Shown: one piece after another, positions 54,022 to 63,467 of the stretch
Layout of the letters: each line of letters starts with the position of its first letter
Numbering within the stretch: position 1 is the stretch's first letter
Assembly (NCBI GenBank): GCA_044226195.1
Contig: JBGAHO010000010.1
Span: 28,836-92,835 of the forward strand
Source of the DNA: RPQJ01 sp044226195
Lineage (GTDB): Bacteria > Pseudomonadota > Gammaproteobacteria > Steroidobacterales > Steroidobacteraceae
Length of the DNA: 64,000 bases
Direction: 5' to 3'
Program-made: the position numbers and the translations under genes
The notes under the pieces: generated by a model
Told to the model about the DNA's origin: nothing
The model's input: the letters and a program-made list of their open reading frames with translations, nothing else
The model's database searches: none

Positions 54022-54764
54022 GCGAACAAGCCCTCGTCGGTGCCGATCACCTTCACGAAGGCGTCCTCGAGATTCGCGAGTCCCGTCTGCGCGCGGATCT
54101 CGTCGGGCGTACCGTCCGCCACCACGCGGCCGCGCGCGATCACGACGACGCGGTCGCACAGCTGCGCGACCTCCTGCATGATGTGGCTCGACAGCAGTAC
54201 GCAGCGCCCCTCGGCCTTGAGCCCGAGCAGGAAGCGCCGCAGCGAGCGCGTGGTCATCACGTCCAGCCCGTTGGTCGGCTCGTCGAGCAGCACGTTGCGC
54301 GGGTCGTGCACCAGCGCGCGGGCGATCGCCGTCTTGGTGCGCTGCCCCTGCGAAAAGCCTTCGGTGCGCCGATCGATGAAATCGCCCATGTCGAGCGCGT
54401 CGACCAGCCGCGCCGTCCGCTCGGCGATCACCGCGCGCGACAGACCCTGCAATTCGCCGAAGTAGGCGATGTTCTCGCGCGCCGTGAGACGCTTGTACAC
54501 GCCACGCGCATCCGGCAGCACGCCGATCCGCGCGCGCACGGCCGCCGGATCGCTCACCGGGTCGAGGCCGTCGATGCGCACCGCGCCCTCGTCCGGTCGC
54601 ATCAGCGTGTAGAGCATGCGCAGCGCCGTGGTCTTGCCGGCGCCGTTCGGGCCGAGCAGGCCCGTGATCTCGCCGTCCGACGCGCGGAAGCTCACGTCGT
54701 CGACGGCGCGCACCTCGCCTTTCGCCGAGCGGAACGTCTTGCGCAGGCCCTGGGCTTCGATCAC
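54018..54764 (-). CDS. natA: ABC transporter ATP-binding protein (NatA-like)
   Basis: ATPase partner of the permease, 248 residues from a GTG at 54764 that overlaps the hydrolase stop (GTGA). Walker A is GPNGAGKTT, the signature is FSQGQRTK and Walker B VLLDEPTNGLD. DARGVYKRLTARENI is typical of NatA. The tight spacing joins hydrolase, ATPase and permease in one operon. Confidence 0.92.
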   Translation of the reverse strand: MIEAQGLRKTFRSAKGEVRAVDDVSFRASDGEITGLLGPNGAGKTTALRMLYTLMRPDEGAVRIDGLDPVSDPAAVRARIGVLPDARGVYKRLTARENIAYFGELQGLSRAVIAERTARLVDALDMGDFIDRRTEGFSQGQRTKTAIARALVHDPRNVLLDEPTNGLDVMTTRSLRRFLLGLKAEGRCVLLSSHIMQEVAQLCDRVVVIARGRVVADGTPDEIRAQTGLANLEDAFVKVIGTDEGLFA

Positions 54765-56239
54765 GGCTCCCACCCATACGGGCCGGTGAACGCCGGCGTG
54801 CGGATCAACTGGTCGAGGCACTTCGCATCGAGGTCTTTCGCTTCGGCCCGCGCGATGAACTGCGCCATCAGCCGCGGCATGCAACCCGCGGTCATCACGT
54901 TGTGCCCCTGCCCCGTCAGCACGAAGTGGCGCCCGTTCGGCAGCGCGCGCACCACCTGCTCGCCATAGCGCGGCGGGGTGACCGGATCGAACTCGCCGGA
55001 CATCAGCAGCACGGGGCGGTCGCTGCGCACGGGCTGGTGGAAATCCGGCGGCACGCGGCCCTTCGGCCACGCGGCACACTGCGCGAGGATCGCATCCACG
55101 AACGCCGTGCCCATCAAGGTATCCCGGTCGGCCGGGTTCGGTTTCAGCAGCGGTGCGTCCTCGCTGCAGGTCACCGCCAGCGACATGCCCTGCGCGATGT
55201 GCTCGCCGACCAGGGTCTCGATCATCGCTGCCTGGGCCAGCAGCGCCTGCGGACGGCCGGCCCCAGCCTCGGCGAGCGTGTACGGCAGCAGCGTGAAAGT
55301 CTGCGGGGAGTACGCGAACAGGCGCACGACGCCGGCCACCGTGTCCGCCGATAAAGTCTCCTCGCGCGGCACGTCCGTGAGCGGATCGCGGAACGCCACG
55401 CGTTGCGGCGAGTTCACGAGACTCGCGCGCAGGTCGTCGAGCACGTGCCTCGGGTGGTCGCCATAGCGCTTGCGACACGCCGGCTCGGCGGCGCAGCGCG
55501 CGAACTGCGCATCGAGCGCATCTTCGAGGTTGCGCGCGTGGTCCGTGCCGAGCACCAGTTCGGGCGGGACGACGCCGTCGAGCACGACGGTGCGCGTGGC
55601 CTGCGGGTGGCGGCGCAGATACTCCAGCGCCACCCGCGTGCCGTACGAGATGCCGACGAGGTTCCAGGCCGGCACGCCGAGCGCCGTGCGAACCGCCTCG
55701 AAATCCTCGATCGCGTCGCTGGTCGTGTAGTAACGCGGATTGCCCTTCAGGCTCGCCAGGCAGCGGGCAACCAGTGCCGCGGAGGCGGCCGGATCGCTGG
55801 CGGCGCGCTGCGCTTCGTCGTCGATCAGCTCCGGACACGACAGCAGGTTCGACCCGCCCGTGCCGCGCTGGTCGACCAGCAGCACGTCGCGGTGCCGCAG
55901 GATCTCGCCGAAGGCCGAGGCCACGCCCGGGAAGGACTCGAGCGCGGACTGGCCCGGCCCGCCGGCGATCATCACGACCGGATCGGGCTGCACCTGCTTC
56001 GCATCGCTCGGGATCCACGCGATCGCGAGCCGGACGCGGCGTGCGGTCGGGCGGGCGCGATCCTCGGGGACTTCAAGCGTCGTGCACTGGGCCGCCACCG
56101 TGACCGGCATGCCCGGCGCCGCAAGCGTGCAGGGCTCGAAGACGAGGCGGCCGTAGGTGCGCGCAGCCTCGACCGGGCCCGCGAGGAGCGACAGCAGGAG
56201 GGCGAGCACGCCGCCGGTCAGTCGGAGAGTTCGGGTCAT
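54761..56239 (-). CDS. Exported alpha/beta hydrolase, TAP-like peptidase
   Basis: 492 residues from ATG 56239 (a TTG at 56266 is less likely), with a signal peptide ending near residue 25 (LLAGPVEAA). The nucleophile elbow GISYGT lies near residue 140, the acid in GEFDPVTPP and the catalytic His in GQGHNVM, near the C-terminal TAP domain. It fits tripeptidyl-aminopeptidase or proline-iminopeptidase-like enzymes. Its operon with NatAB suggests it works on a periplasmic peptide or protects the envelope, but this is inference. Confidence 0.82.
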   Translation of the reverse strand: MTRTLRLTGGVLALLLSLLAGPVEAARTYGRLVFEPCTLAAPGMPVTVAAQCTTLEVPEDRARPTARRVRLAIAWIPSDAKQVQPDPVVMIAGGPGQSALESFPGVASAFGEILRHRDVLLVDQRGTGGSNLLSCPELIDDEAQRAASDPAASAALVARCLASLKGNPRYYTTSDAIEDFEAVRTALGVPAWNLVGISYGTRVALEYLRRHPQATRTVVLDGVVPPELVLGTDHARNLEDALDAQFARCAAEPACRKRYGDHPRHVLDDLRASLVNSPQRVAFRDPLTDVPREETLSADTVAGVVRLFAYSPQTFTLLPYTLAEAGAGRPQALLAQAAMIETLVGEHIAQGMSLAVTCSEDAPLLKPNPADRDTLMGTAFVDAILAQCAAWPKGRVPPDFHQPVRSDRPVLLMSGEFDPVTPPRYGEQVVRALPNGRHFVLTGQGHNVMTAGCMPRLMAQFIARAEAKDLDAKCLDQLIRTPAFTGPYGWEP

Positions 56240-56324
56240 GCCGCCGCGGACAGGTTCATGGCGCAAGTAAACCTGACTGCGGGGGGATTGGGTAGAGACC
56301 GGTCGATTCGGCTAGGATGACCGC

Positions 56325-56936
56325 GTGTCGCTCCAGTTCGCCCCCGTCACCCGCGCGCTGCTGATCGCCAACGTCGGCATCTTCGTCGTCCAGATGCTGA
56401 CCGGCGAGCTGCTCATCGGCGCGTTCGCCCTCTGGCCGCTCGGCACCGGGCATGACACCGGCGCCCCGCCTTTCCACCTCTGGCAGCTGCTCAGCTACGG
56501 GTTCCTGCACGGCACGCCGCAGCACCTGTTCTTCAACATGCTGGCGCTCTACATGTTCGGCACCGAGGTCGAGCGCCTGCTGGGATCGCGGCATTTCCTG
56601 ACGTACTACCTCGTGTGCGTGATCGGTGCGGCCCTGACGCAACTCGGCGTGATGGCGGCCATGGGCTCGATGCCCGTGCCCACGGTCGGCGCGTCCGGCG
56701 GTGTCTTCGGCCTGCTGCTGGCCTTCGGCATCGCCTACCCGCGCCGCCGCATCATGCTGCTGTTTCCGCCCATCCCGATGCCGGCCTGGCTGTTCGTGAC
56801 CCTGTACGGCCTGCTCGAGCTGTACCTCGGCGTCACCGGCACGCAGGCCGGCGTGGCCCATTTCGCCCACCTGGGGGGCATGGCCGCGGGCTACGCCCTG
56901 CTCGTTTACTGGCGCCACGGACGGCCCGTGCCCTGA
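56325..56936 (+). CDS. Rhomboid-family intramembrane serine protease
   Basis: Six-span intramembrane protease, 203 residues from a GTG at 56325. The catalytic Ser is in GASGGVFG (near residue 125) and His in HFAHLGGMAAG (near 185); the first loop has LLSYGFLHGTPQHLFFNML with the conserved HxxxN pattern. It is divergent from the TAP hydrolase across about 85 bases. Its substrate is unknown. Confidence 0.9.
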   Translation: MSLQFAPVTRALLIANVGIFVVQMLTGELLIGAFALWPLGTGHDTGAPPFHLWQLLSYGFLHGTPQHLFFNMLALYMFGTEVERLLGSRHFLTYYLVCVIGAALTQLGVMAAMGSMPVPTVGASGGVFGLLLAFGIAYPRRRIMLLFPPIPMPAWLFVTLYGLLELYLGVTGTQAGVAHFAHLGGMAAGYALLVYWRHGRPVP

Positions 56937-57019
56937 TGGCCCGGCGCCCCGTCGCCGGATCCAAACGGCTGCGCCGGACGAACACTCCGGCCTCGCGCCC
57001 CTACACCGAGGATCTGCCC

Positions 57020-57616
57020 ATGGCCAATCGCAAGCGCCCCGCCGTCTCCCAGGCTTCGGCCGAGGAAGCCGTTCGTACGCTGCTGCGCTGGGCCGGCGAG
57101 GACCCGAAGCGCGAGGGGCTGCTCGACACGCCGAAGCGCGTCGTCGAAGCCTATCGGGACTGGTTCTCGGGCTACTCGGTCGACCCGAAGGAATACCTGC
57201 GCCGCACCTTCGAGGAGATGGCCGGCTACGACGAGATGATCGTGCTGCGCGACATCGAGTTCGAGTCGCACTGCGAGCACCATATGGCGCCGATCATCGG
57301 CCGCGCCCACGTGGGCTACCTGCCCACCGGCAAGGTCGTCGGCATCAGCAAGCTGGCCCGCGTGGTGGACGTGTTCGCCCGGCGGTTCCAGGTGCAGGAG
57401 AAGATGACGGCCGAGATCGCCCGCTGCATCGACGAGGTGCTGCAGCCCCGCGGGGTGGGCGTGGTGATCGAGGCGGCGCACGAGTGCATGACCACCCGCG
57501 GCGTCCACAAGCGGGGGGTCAGCATGATCACCTCCAAGATGCTGGGGACCTTCCGCACCGACGCCCGCACCCGCAGCGAATTCCTGACCTTCATCGACAT
57601 CCGCGACCGGCGCTGA
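57020..57616 (+). CDS. folE: GTP cyclohydrolase I
   Basis: First step of pterin synthesis: GTP to dihydroneopterin triphosphate. 198 residues from ATG 57020 with GAGG eight bases upstream; ATG 56936 would add 28 unrelated residues. The zinc and catalytic segment ESHCEHHMAP is near residue 75 and GISKLARVVDVFARR near 111; AHECMTTRGV carries the late Cys/His. It supports the folB/folK/folM genes at 13-15 kb although distant in the window. Confidence 0.95.
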   Translation: MANRKRPAVSQASAEEAVRTLLRWAGEDPKREGLLDTPKRVVEAYRDWFSGYSVDPKEYLRRTFEEMAGYDEMIVLRDIEFESHCEHHMAPIIGRAHVGYLPTGKVVGISKLARVVDVFARRFQVQEKMTAEIARCIDEVLQPRGVGVVIEAAHECMTTRGVHKRGVSMITSKMLGTFRTDARTRSEFLTFIDIRDRR

Positions 57617-57713
57617 AGGCGCCGGAAAACCCGGGTTTTTAGGCCGGAGTCAAGCTGGTGCGGACCCGGCCCGGTACGGCACACTACGCGGCCTCCCGGG
57701 GCAGGAACGTGCC

Positions 57714-58931
57714 GTGGCCGAACACCCAGACTCGCTCTACCAGCTGAAGCGCACCCCGCTGCACCCGCGGACGGCCGCGCTGTGCCTGCCACAGAACTGG
57801 CGGCGCTGGGCCGGCTGCATCGCCGTCGGCTCCTACGACCTCGGCCTCGACCGCGAGTACTGGGCCATCCGCGACGCGGCGGCCCTGATCGACATCTCGC
57901 CCCTGATGAAATACCTCATCGAGGGCCCGGATGCCGCCAAGCTCCTGCACCGCCTGACCCCGCGCGACATCCACAAGATGCAGGTCGGACAGGTGGTCTA
58001 CACCGGCTGGTGCGACGACGACGGCCGCATGCTCGACGACGGCACCGTCACCCGCCTCGGCGCGCAGACGTTCCGGCTCACCTCGGCCGAGCCGAGCCTG
58101 CGCTGGCTGGCGATGAACGCCATCGGCCTGCAGGTGACGATCACCGAGCAGACCGAGCAGATGGCGGCGCTGTCGCTGCAGGGCCCGAAATCGCGCGCGG
58201 TGCTGAACGCGTGCTGCGCCCAGTCGCTCGACGGCCTCAAGTACTTCCGCATGATGACCAACACGCTCGCGGGCGTGCCGGTCACGATCTCGCGCACCGG
58301 CTACACCGGCGATCTCGGCTTCGAGATCTGGATGGAAGCCTCGCAGGCCATCGCCGTGTGGGATGCGCTGATGGTGGCGGGCCACGACTACGGCATCGTC
58401 CCCTGCGGCATCCTCGCGATGGACATGGCGCGCGTCGAAGCGGGCCTCTTCATGCTGGACGTCGACTACACCGCCGCGAACCACGCGTGGATCCAGGGCC
58501 AGAAGTCGACGCCCTACGAGCTCGGCCTCGGTTGGGCGATCAACCTCGACAAGGAAGGCTACTTCGTCGGCCGCAAGGCCCTCGAGAAGGAGCGCCGCGA
58601 GGGCTCGGCGTGGCAGATGGTCGGCTTCGAGGTCGACTGGGTCGGGCTCGAGGCGCTGTACGGCAAGGTCGGCCTGCCGCCGCAGATCCCGGGCTCCGCG
58701 GTGCGCGGCAGCCTGCCGATGATGAAGGACGGCGTGCAGGTCGGTTACGCCTCGACCAGCACCTGGTCGCCCGTGCTGAAGAAGTACATCGCGCTCGCGC
58801 ACCTGCAGCGGCCGTACTTCGAGCCCGGCACGCGGCTCACCATCGAGGTGACGGTCGAGCATCACCGGCGCCAGGCGCCGGGCACGGTGGTCAAGCTGCC
58901 GTTCTACGAGCCCGAGTGGAAGCGCAAGTGA
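57714..58931 (+). CDS. GcvT-like aminomethyltransferase-family protein
   Basis: Folate-binding T-protein fold, 405 residues from a GTG at 57714. RDAAALIDISPLMKYLIEGPDA is the N-terminal GcvT motif, DDGRMLDDGTVTRL holds the acidic residue that contacts folate, and SRTGYTGDLGFEIW is typical. It ends in an overlap (TGATG) with a PYROXD2-type oxidoreductase. The set resembles dimethylglycine/sarcosine or methoxy-compound demethylation units; no GcvH/GcvP is nearby, so it is not the standard glycine cleavage T protein. Confidence 0.85.
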   Translation: MAEHPDSLYQLKRTPLHPRTAALCLPQNWRRWAGCIAVGSYDLGLDREYWAIRDAAALIDISPLMKYLIEGPDAAKLLHRLTPRDIHKMQVGQVVYTGWCDDDGRMLDDGTVTRLGAQTFRLTSAEPSLRWLAMNAIGLQVTITEQTEQMAALSLQGPKSRAVLNACCAQSLDGLKYFRMMTNTLAGVPVTISRTGYTGDLGFEIWMEASQAIAVWDALMVAGHDYGIVPCGILAMDMARVEAGLFMLDVDYTAANHAWIQGQKSTPYELGLGWAINLDKEGYFVGRKALEKERREGSAWQMVGFEVDWVGLEALYGKVGLPPQIPGSAVRGSLPMMKDGVQVGYASTSTWSPVLKKYIALAHLQRPYFEPGTRLTIEVTVEHHRRQAPGTVVKLPFYEPEWKRK

Positions 58932-60514
58932 TGGGCAGCAACAGCTACGACGCCATCGTCATCGGCGCGGGCCACAACGGCCTCGTCGCGGCGGCCTATC
59001 TCGCGCGTGCGGGCAAGAAGGTCGTGGTGCTCGAGCGACGCGAAGTCGTCGGCGGCGCCTCGATCACCGAGGAGATCTTCCCGGGCTACCGCTTCACCGA
59101 GTTCTCCTACGTGGTGAGCCTGCTGCGGCCCGAGATCATCCGCGACCTCGAACTGCCGAAGCACGGCCTCAAGATCCTGCCGCTGCCCTCGACGGTCACG
59201 CCGATGGACAACGGCGACTACCTCGCCGGCTGGGACGACCACGACCTCACGCGCCGCGAGATCTACCGGCACTCGCCGGTCGACGCCGAGGCCTACGACG
59301 AATACTCGCGCGTCATGGCGCGCGCCGCCAAGGCGATCAAGCCGGTCATCGGCCTCGTGCCGCCGGACCCCTCGTCGATGAGCTGGCGCGACCTGCGCGG
59401 CCTGCTGAAGCTCGGCCAGTACGGCTTGAGCCTGACGGAGCGCGAGATCAACCGCATCGCCAAGCTGGTCACGCAGTCGTCGGCCGACCTGCTCGACGAG
59501 TGGTTCCAGTTCGACCCGCTCAAGGGCACCAAGGTCGCGAGCGGCATCATCGGCACGTTCCTCGGGCCGCGCTCGCCGGGCACCGCGTACGTGCTGCTGC
59601 ACCACTACATGGGCGAGATCGACGGCGCGTTCCGCGCCTGGGGCTTCGCCAAGAACGGCACGGGCGGCGTCAGCGCGGCCATTGCCAGCTCGGCACGCGC
59701 GCTGGGCGTGGAGATCCGCGTCAATGCGCCGGTGCAGAAGGTGATCGTGCGCGGCGGTCGCGCGGCGGGCGTCGCTCTCGAGAACGGTGACGAGCTGCAG
59801 GCCGAGGTCGTGCTCGCCGCCGCCGATCCGAAGCGCAGCTTCCTGCAGTTCGTCGAGCCGCAGCACTTCCCCGACGAATTCGTGCAGGCCATCCGCAACT
59901 TCCGCGTGCGCGGCTCCTCGGGCAAGGTGAACATCGCCCTCTCCGAGCTGCCGGATTTCACCTGCCTGCCGGGCGAAGGCCCGCTGCATCGCGGCGCCAT
60001 TTCCATCAGCCCGAGCGTCGAGTACATCGAGCGCGCCTACGACGAGGCGAAGTACGGCCAGTTCTCGAAGAACCCGTACATCGACATGATCATCCCCTCG
60101 ATGATCGACCGCGACATGGCACCCAAGGGCCACCACGTGATGTCTTGCTTCGTGCAGTACGCGCCGTACGACATCGAGGGCGGCTGGGACGATGCCAAGC
60201 GCGAGGCGTTCGGCGAGACGGTGATCTCGACCATCGAGCGCTACGCACCGAACATCCGCCGCGCCATCGTCGGCAAGCAGGTGATCACGCCGAAGGACAT
60301 CGAGCGCATCGCCGGCATCACCGGCGGCAACATCTTCCACGGCGAGCTGCTGCTGCACCAGCTGTTCTTCCTGCGCCCGGCCCCGCAGTGGGCCGACTTC
60401 CGCACGCCCCTGCCCGGCTACTACTTCGGTGCGGCCGGCGCACACCCGGGCGGCGGCGTGATGGGCGCGGCCGGCAAGATGGCCGCGACCGAAGCCTTGA
60501 AGGACTGGAAGTAG
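58931..60514 (+). CDS. PYROXD2-like NAD(P)/FAD oxidoreductase (first copy)
   Basis: FAD-dependent oxidoreductase of the phytoene-desaturase/PYROXD2 group, 527 residues. VIGAGHNGLVAAAYLARAG (residues 10-28) binds FAD, and the C-terminal GAAGAHPGGGVMGAAG finishes the FAD fold. It is coupled to the GcvT-like gene and followed after five bases by a second copy (about 35-40% identical by eye). Carotenoid genes are absent, so a desaturase role in carotenoid synthesis is unlikely. Confidence 0.87.
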   Translation: MGSNSYDAIVIGAGHNGLVAAAYLARAGKKVVVLERREVVGGASITEEIFPGYRFTEFSYVVSLLRPEIIRDLELPKHGLKILPLPSTVTPMDNGDYLAGWDDHDLTRREIYRHSPVDAEAYDEYSRVMARAAKAIKPVIGLVPPDPSSMSWRDLRGLLKLGQYGLSLTEREINRIAKLVTQSSADLLDEWFQFDPLKGTKVASGIIGTFLGPRSPGTAYVLLHHYMGEIDGAFRAWGFAKNGTGGVSAAIASSARALGVEIRVNAPVQKVIVRGGRAAGVALENGDELQAEVVLAAADPKRSFLQFVEPQHFPDEFVQAIRNFRVRGSSGKVNIALSELPDFTCLPGEGPLHRGAISISPSVEYIERAYDEAKYGQFSKNPYIDMIIPSMIDRDMAPKGHHVMSCFVQYAPYDIEGGWDDAKREAFGETVISTIERYAPNIRRAIVGKQVITPKDIERIAGITGGNIFHGELLLHQLFFLRPAPQWADFRTPLPGYYFGAAGAHPGGGVMGAAGKMAATEALKDWK

Positions 60515-60519
60515 GCGCC

Positions 60520-62010
60520 ATGGCGAACGTGGACATCCTGATCGTCGGCGCCGGCCACAATGGACTCGTGGCGGCCAGTTACCTCGCCAGGGCGGGCAAG
60601 TCGGTGCTCGTGCTCGAGCAGCGCGATGCCGCGGGCGGCCAGCTCGCGCCTTCGGGCCCGCAGGCACTGCACGCGTCCGCGCAGCTGCGACCGGACATCG
60701 CACGTGAGCTCGGCGTGGCCGTACCCGCGGCCGGCGGTCCGGCCCCGTACGTGTCGTTGCTGCCGGACGGCGGCACGCTGCGCCTCAGCAGTGCGCCGAA
60801 CGACGGCGCCACGCTGCAGTCGATCCGTGCGCTGTCGGCGAAGGACGCCGAGGCCTGGCCGGAGTTCGTCGCGTTCATGGACAAGGCCGCCGCCTTCCTC
60901 GACGCCGCCTACCGCACGCCGATGCCGCGCCTGCCGAACGTCGACTGGCGCAGCGACGGCCTGCCGCTCGCTTCGCTGGCGTGGAAGCTGCGCGGCCTCG
61001 GCAAGCAGGACCTGTTCCGCGTGATCCGCGGCCTGTCGATGACGGCCATCGAGTTTACCGAGGAGTGGTTCGAGCATGAGCAGGTGCGGGCCGCCGTCGG
61101 CGCGCTCGGCATCCACGGCGTGACGCTCGGGTCGATGTCGGCCGGCACGGGTTTCGTGCTGATCCACCACTGGCTCAATCGCGGCGGCCTCGGCCACCGC
61201 ACGGGCGCCGATCCGCAGGTACTGGCCGCGGCGCTGGTGGCGGCCGCCAAGTCCGCCGGCGCGCAGATCCGCACGTCGTCGCCGGTCGAGCGCGTGCTCG
61301 TCGAGAAGATGCGCGCCGTGGGCGTGCGACTGGCGGGCGGCGAAGAGATCCGCGCCGGCATGGTGGTCTCCGCGGCCGATCCGCGCCGCACCCTGCTCGG
61401 CCTCGTCGGTCCCGAGGAACTGCCGCCGGAATTCGTCTGGAATGCGTCGTCGATCCGCATGCGCGGCTCGGTGGCGAAGGTCCACGTGACGACCGACGGC
61501 GCGCACGGACTCCCCGAGGGCACGCTCGTCGTCGCCCCGACGCTGAAGTACCTCGAACGCGCCTACGACGCCTCGAAGTACGGCGAGATCTCGCAGCAGC
61601 CGTATCTCGAAGTGACGACGGCCGGCCAGGCCGTGTCGATCCACTTCCAGTTCGCGCCCTACCAGCTCCGCCATGGCGACTGGGGCACGGCCCGCGCCAC
61701 GGTCGAGCGCATCGCGATCGAGACCCTGTCCGAGCGATATCCGACGTTCCGTACGTCGGCGCAGCAGGTCAGCACGCTCACGCCGCTCGACCTCGAACAG
61801 CAGTTCGGCCTCACCGAGGGCGACCTGAACCACGGCCAGCTGATCCTCGACCAGCTGATGTTCATGCGCCCGCTGCCCGGGTACGCGACGGGTCGCACGC
61901 CGGTCGACGGACTGTTCCTGTGCGGCAGCGGCATCCACGGCGGCGGCGGCATCAGCGGCGCGGCCGGACGCAATGCGGCGCGGCAGATCCTGAAGGGTCC
62001 GTCGAACTGA
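60520..62010 (+). CDS. PYROXD2-like NAD(P)/FAD oxidoreductase (second copy)
   Basis: 496 residues; IVGAGHNGLVAASYLARAGK at residues 8-27 and GSGIHGGGGISGAAGRNAA near the end frame the FAD fold. The middle region is shortened compared with the first copy and carries distinct residues (HASAQLRPDIARELGV), so substrate binding probably differs. The two copies may form a heterodimer or act in series with the GcvT-like protein. Confidence 0.85.
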   Translation: MANVDILIVGAGHNGLVAASYLARAGKSVLVLEQRDAAGGQLAPSGPQALHASAQLRPDIARELGVAVPAAGGPAPYVSLLPDGGTLRLSSAPNDGATLQSIRALSAKDAEAWPEFVAFMDKAAAFLDAAYRTPMPRLPNVDWRSDGLPLASLAWKLRGLGKQDLFRVIRGLSMTAIEFTEEWFEHEQVRAAVGALGIHGVTLGSMSAGTGFVLIHHWLNRGGLGHRTGADPQVLAAALVAAAKSAGAQIRTSSPVERVLVEKMRAVGVRLAGGEEIRAGMVVSAADPRRTLLGLVGPEELPPEFVWNASSIRMRGSVAKVHVTTDGAHGLPEGTLVVAPTLKYLERAYDASKYGEISQQPYLEVTTAGQAVSIHFQFAPYQLRHGDWGTARATVERIAIETLSERYPTFRTSAQQVSTLTPLDLEQQFGLTEGDLNHGQLILDQLMFMRPLPGYATGRTPVDGLFLCGSGIHGGGGISGAAGRNAARQILKGPSN

Positions 62011-62032
62011 CGACTGAGCGTGAGGTGCGGCG

Positions 62033-62326
62033 CTAGATGGCCGCCCGCGCGAACAGCATCTTCAGCAGGTTCAGACCGGTCATCGCCACGACCAGGGCCA
62101 CCAGCGCCAACGGTGCGATCACCGCCGCCACCATCCAGCGCTTGCGCTGCGGCCAGCCCGTCGGCAGCAGTCGATGGGCAACCCACATTGAGGCGCCGAG
62201 CGCGATGACGGCCAGCGCCAGCAGCAGCGGCACGGCCAGGGCGAGGCCCGCCATCTCCGAGCCGGTGGCGTGCGCGGGCAGACAGGCCAGAAGGCTAGGC
62301 ACGACCCAGGGGAAGCGTCGCCGCAT
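62033..62326 (-). CDS. Small three-span membrane protein
   Basis: 97 residues with a signal-like N-terminus (MRRRFPWVVPSLLACLPAHA), a span near 28-47 and another near 67-88. The start lies directly after the stop of the ICMT-like gene (TAG ATG), so co-transcribed with it. I do not recognise a family; basic residues sit between the spans. Confidence 0.5.
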   Translation of the reverse strand: MRRRFPWVVPSLLACLPAHATGSEMAGLALAVPLLLALAVIALGASMWVAHRLLPTGWPQRKRWMVAAVIAPLALVALVVAMTGLNLLKMLFARAAI

Positions 62327-62772
62327 CTACAGCCACCTCCGGACGGATGCCGCGTAGGCCGCGAACTCCGCGCTGAACTTCTCGCGCAGTGCGCGCTCCT
62401 CGGGGGCGATCTGGAAGCGATTCATGTACGCAACGAACGCGGGCAGCACGAGCGCCGACGCGGCGTTGGCGAGGAAGGCCCCTGCGCCCGCGAGCAGCAG
62501 CAAGCCCAGGTACATGGGATTGCAGCTGTAACGGAAATCCCGGAAACGACGAGCGCGGACGACCGGTGCCTGCTGCAGGTGGTCTCGTGCCTGCGGACGC
62601 TGGTAACGCCCGCGAGGGCCACTGCAATACCTATGACAGCCAGAAGGACAGCGAGGGGTACGCGCGCGGGAACTTCGAGATGCGCGGCCGGCACAAATCG
62701 CGCGACGACCATCGCCACGACACAGAGGATCGTCAGCGCGACGGGTGGGATGCGGAGTTCCAGTGTGCGCAT
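62327..62772 (-). pseudogene. ICMT-like membrane methyltransferase with a one-base frameshift
   Basis: The first part (ATG 62772, MRTLELRIPPVALTILCVVAM...GVTSVR) and second part (RFRDFRYSCNPMYLGLLLLAGAGAF...EFAAYAASVRRWL) are in different frames, joined by one base gained in the region 62585-62600. Together they form a protein of about 148 residues with four spans. The segment FRYSxNPMYLG and the late EERALREKFSAEF are the isoprenylcysteine carboxyl-methyltransferase family signature, with Cys replacing the usual Arg. The missing base makes this either a sequence error or a real lesion. Confidence 0.72.
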
Positions 62773-62956
62773 GGCTCGAGACGCCAAAGTCGGAGTGTCG
62801 ATGGCGTGCGCGCCTGCTCCGGATTCACGGTTCTCAACGGCCGGCCTGGCGGGACGTTTCCGCGGAAACGTCAACCTGGATTTGGCAATTCGTTTCGGTA
62901 GACGGGCGTTGCGTCGATCGGTTGAATCCGCAACCCAAAACGGTCGTTACAACGCT

Positions 62957-63467
62957 TCACAGGCGGTCAACTGACGGCTCATAGGTAGGGGGCCGCGGTC
63001 GCTGGGAGCGCCAGAGCCACATCGCACCGTCGACACGGCAAGCCACGACAGCATCGCAGCCTTCCGCCAGCGCTTCGTCTGGCATTGCATCACGTAAGGC
63101 GAACTCGACGGCGTCGTCCAATGGTACGCCTTGGTGCCACGTGGTCATGATCGTCGATCCATCCACACCGTCAAGATCACGCTCAACGACAACCTCATCC
63201 ATCGTGTCGTGGACATGCTCGCAACCCGGCCCCCAACGTGCAGAAGTACACACACCCTCTATCCAGCAGACCAGCCAGTGTTTCGGACAGCCGTGCCGGG
63301 GATCTCGTGTGGTCGTAAGCAAGCAGCAGTACGAATCGAGGGCACGAAAGCGAAATTATCCGCGGCAGGTCTTCAATGTTTGTCGTCCCCGCGACGTAGA
63401 CAGCACGGCCCGAAAATCGTGAATGTCCAATGGCCGAAAACATGGCCCGGAATTGCCTTTGGGTCAT
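62957..63467 (-). pseudogene. Uncharacterised DUF7684-like protein with a one-base frameshift
   Basis: The first part runs from ATG 63467 (MTQRQFRAMFSAIGHSRFSG) to YFCT, and the second in another frame (WGPGCEHVHDTMDEVVVERD) to the TGA at 62957. Deleting one A/T of the pair at 63235-63236 restores VYFCT-WGPGCEHVHD, the conserved centre of a family I believe is DUF7684, and gives about 170 residues. The family has no known role. GC content is lower than in the rest of the window. Likely a sequence error. Confidence 0.65.

Noticed and set aside
57626..57639. AAAACCCGGGTTTT palindrome after folE
   Set aside because: Perfect symmetry but no loop to form a hairpin and no clear T-tract beyond five bases; reported only as weak, not annotated as a terminator.
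62880..62956. Integron attC-like site near GTTACAACGC...GGTCAACTG
   Set aside because: The required R', R'' and L core pairing could not be made, and there is no neighbouring cassette array or integrase.
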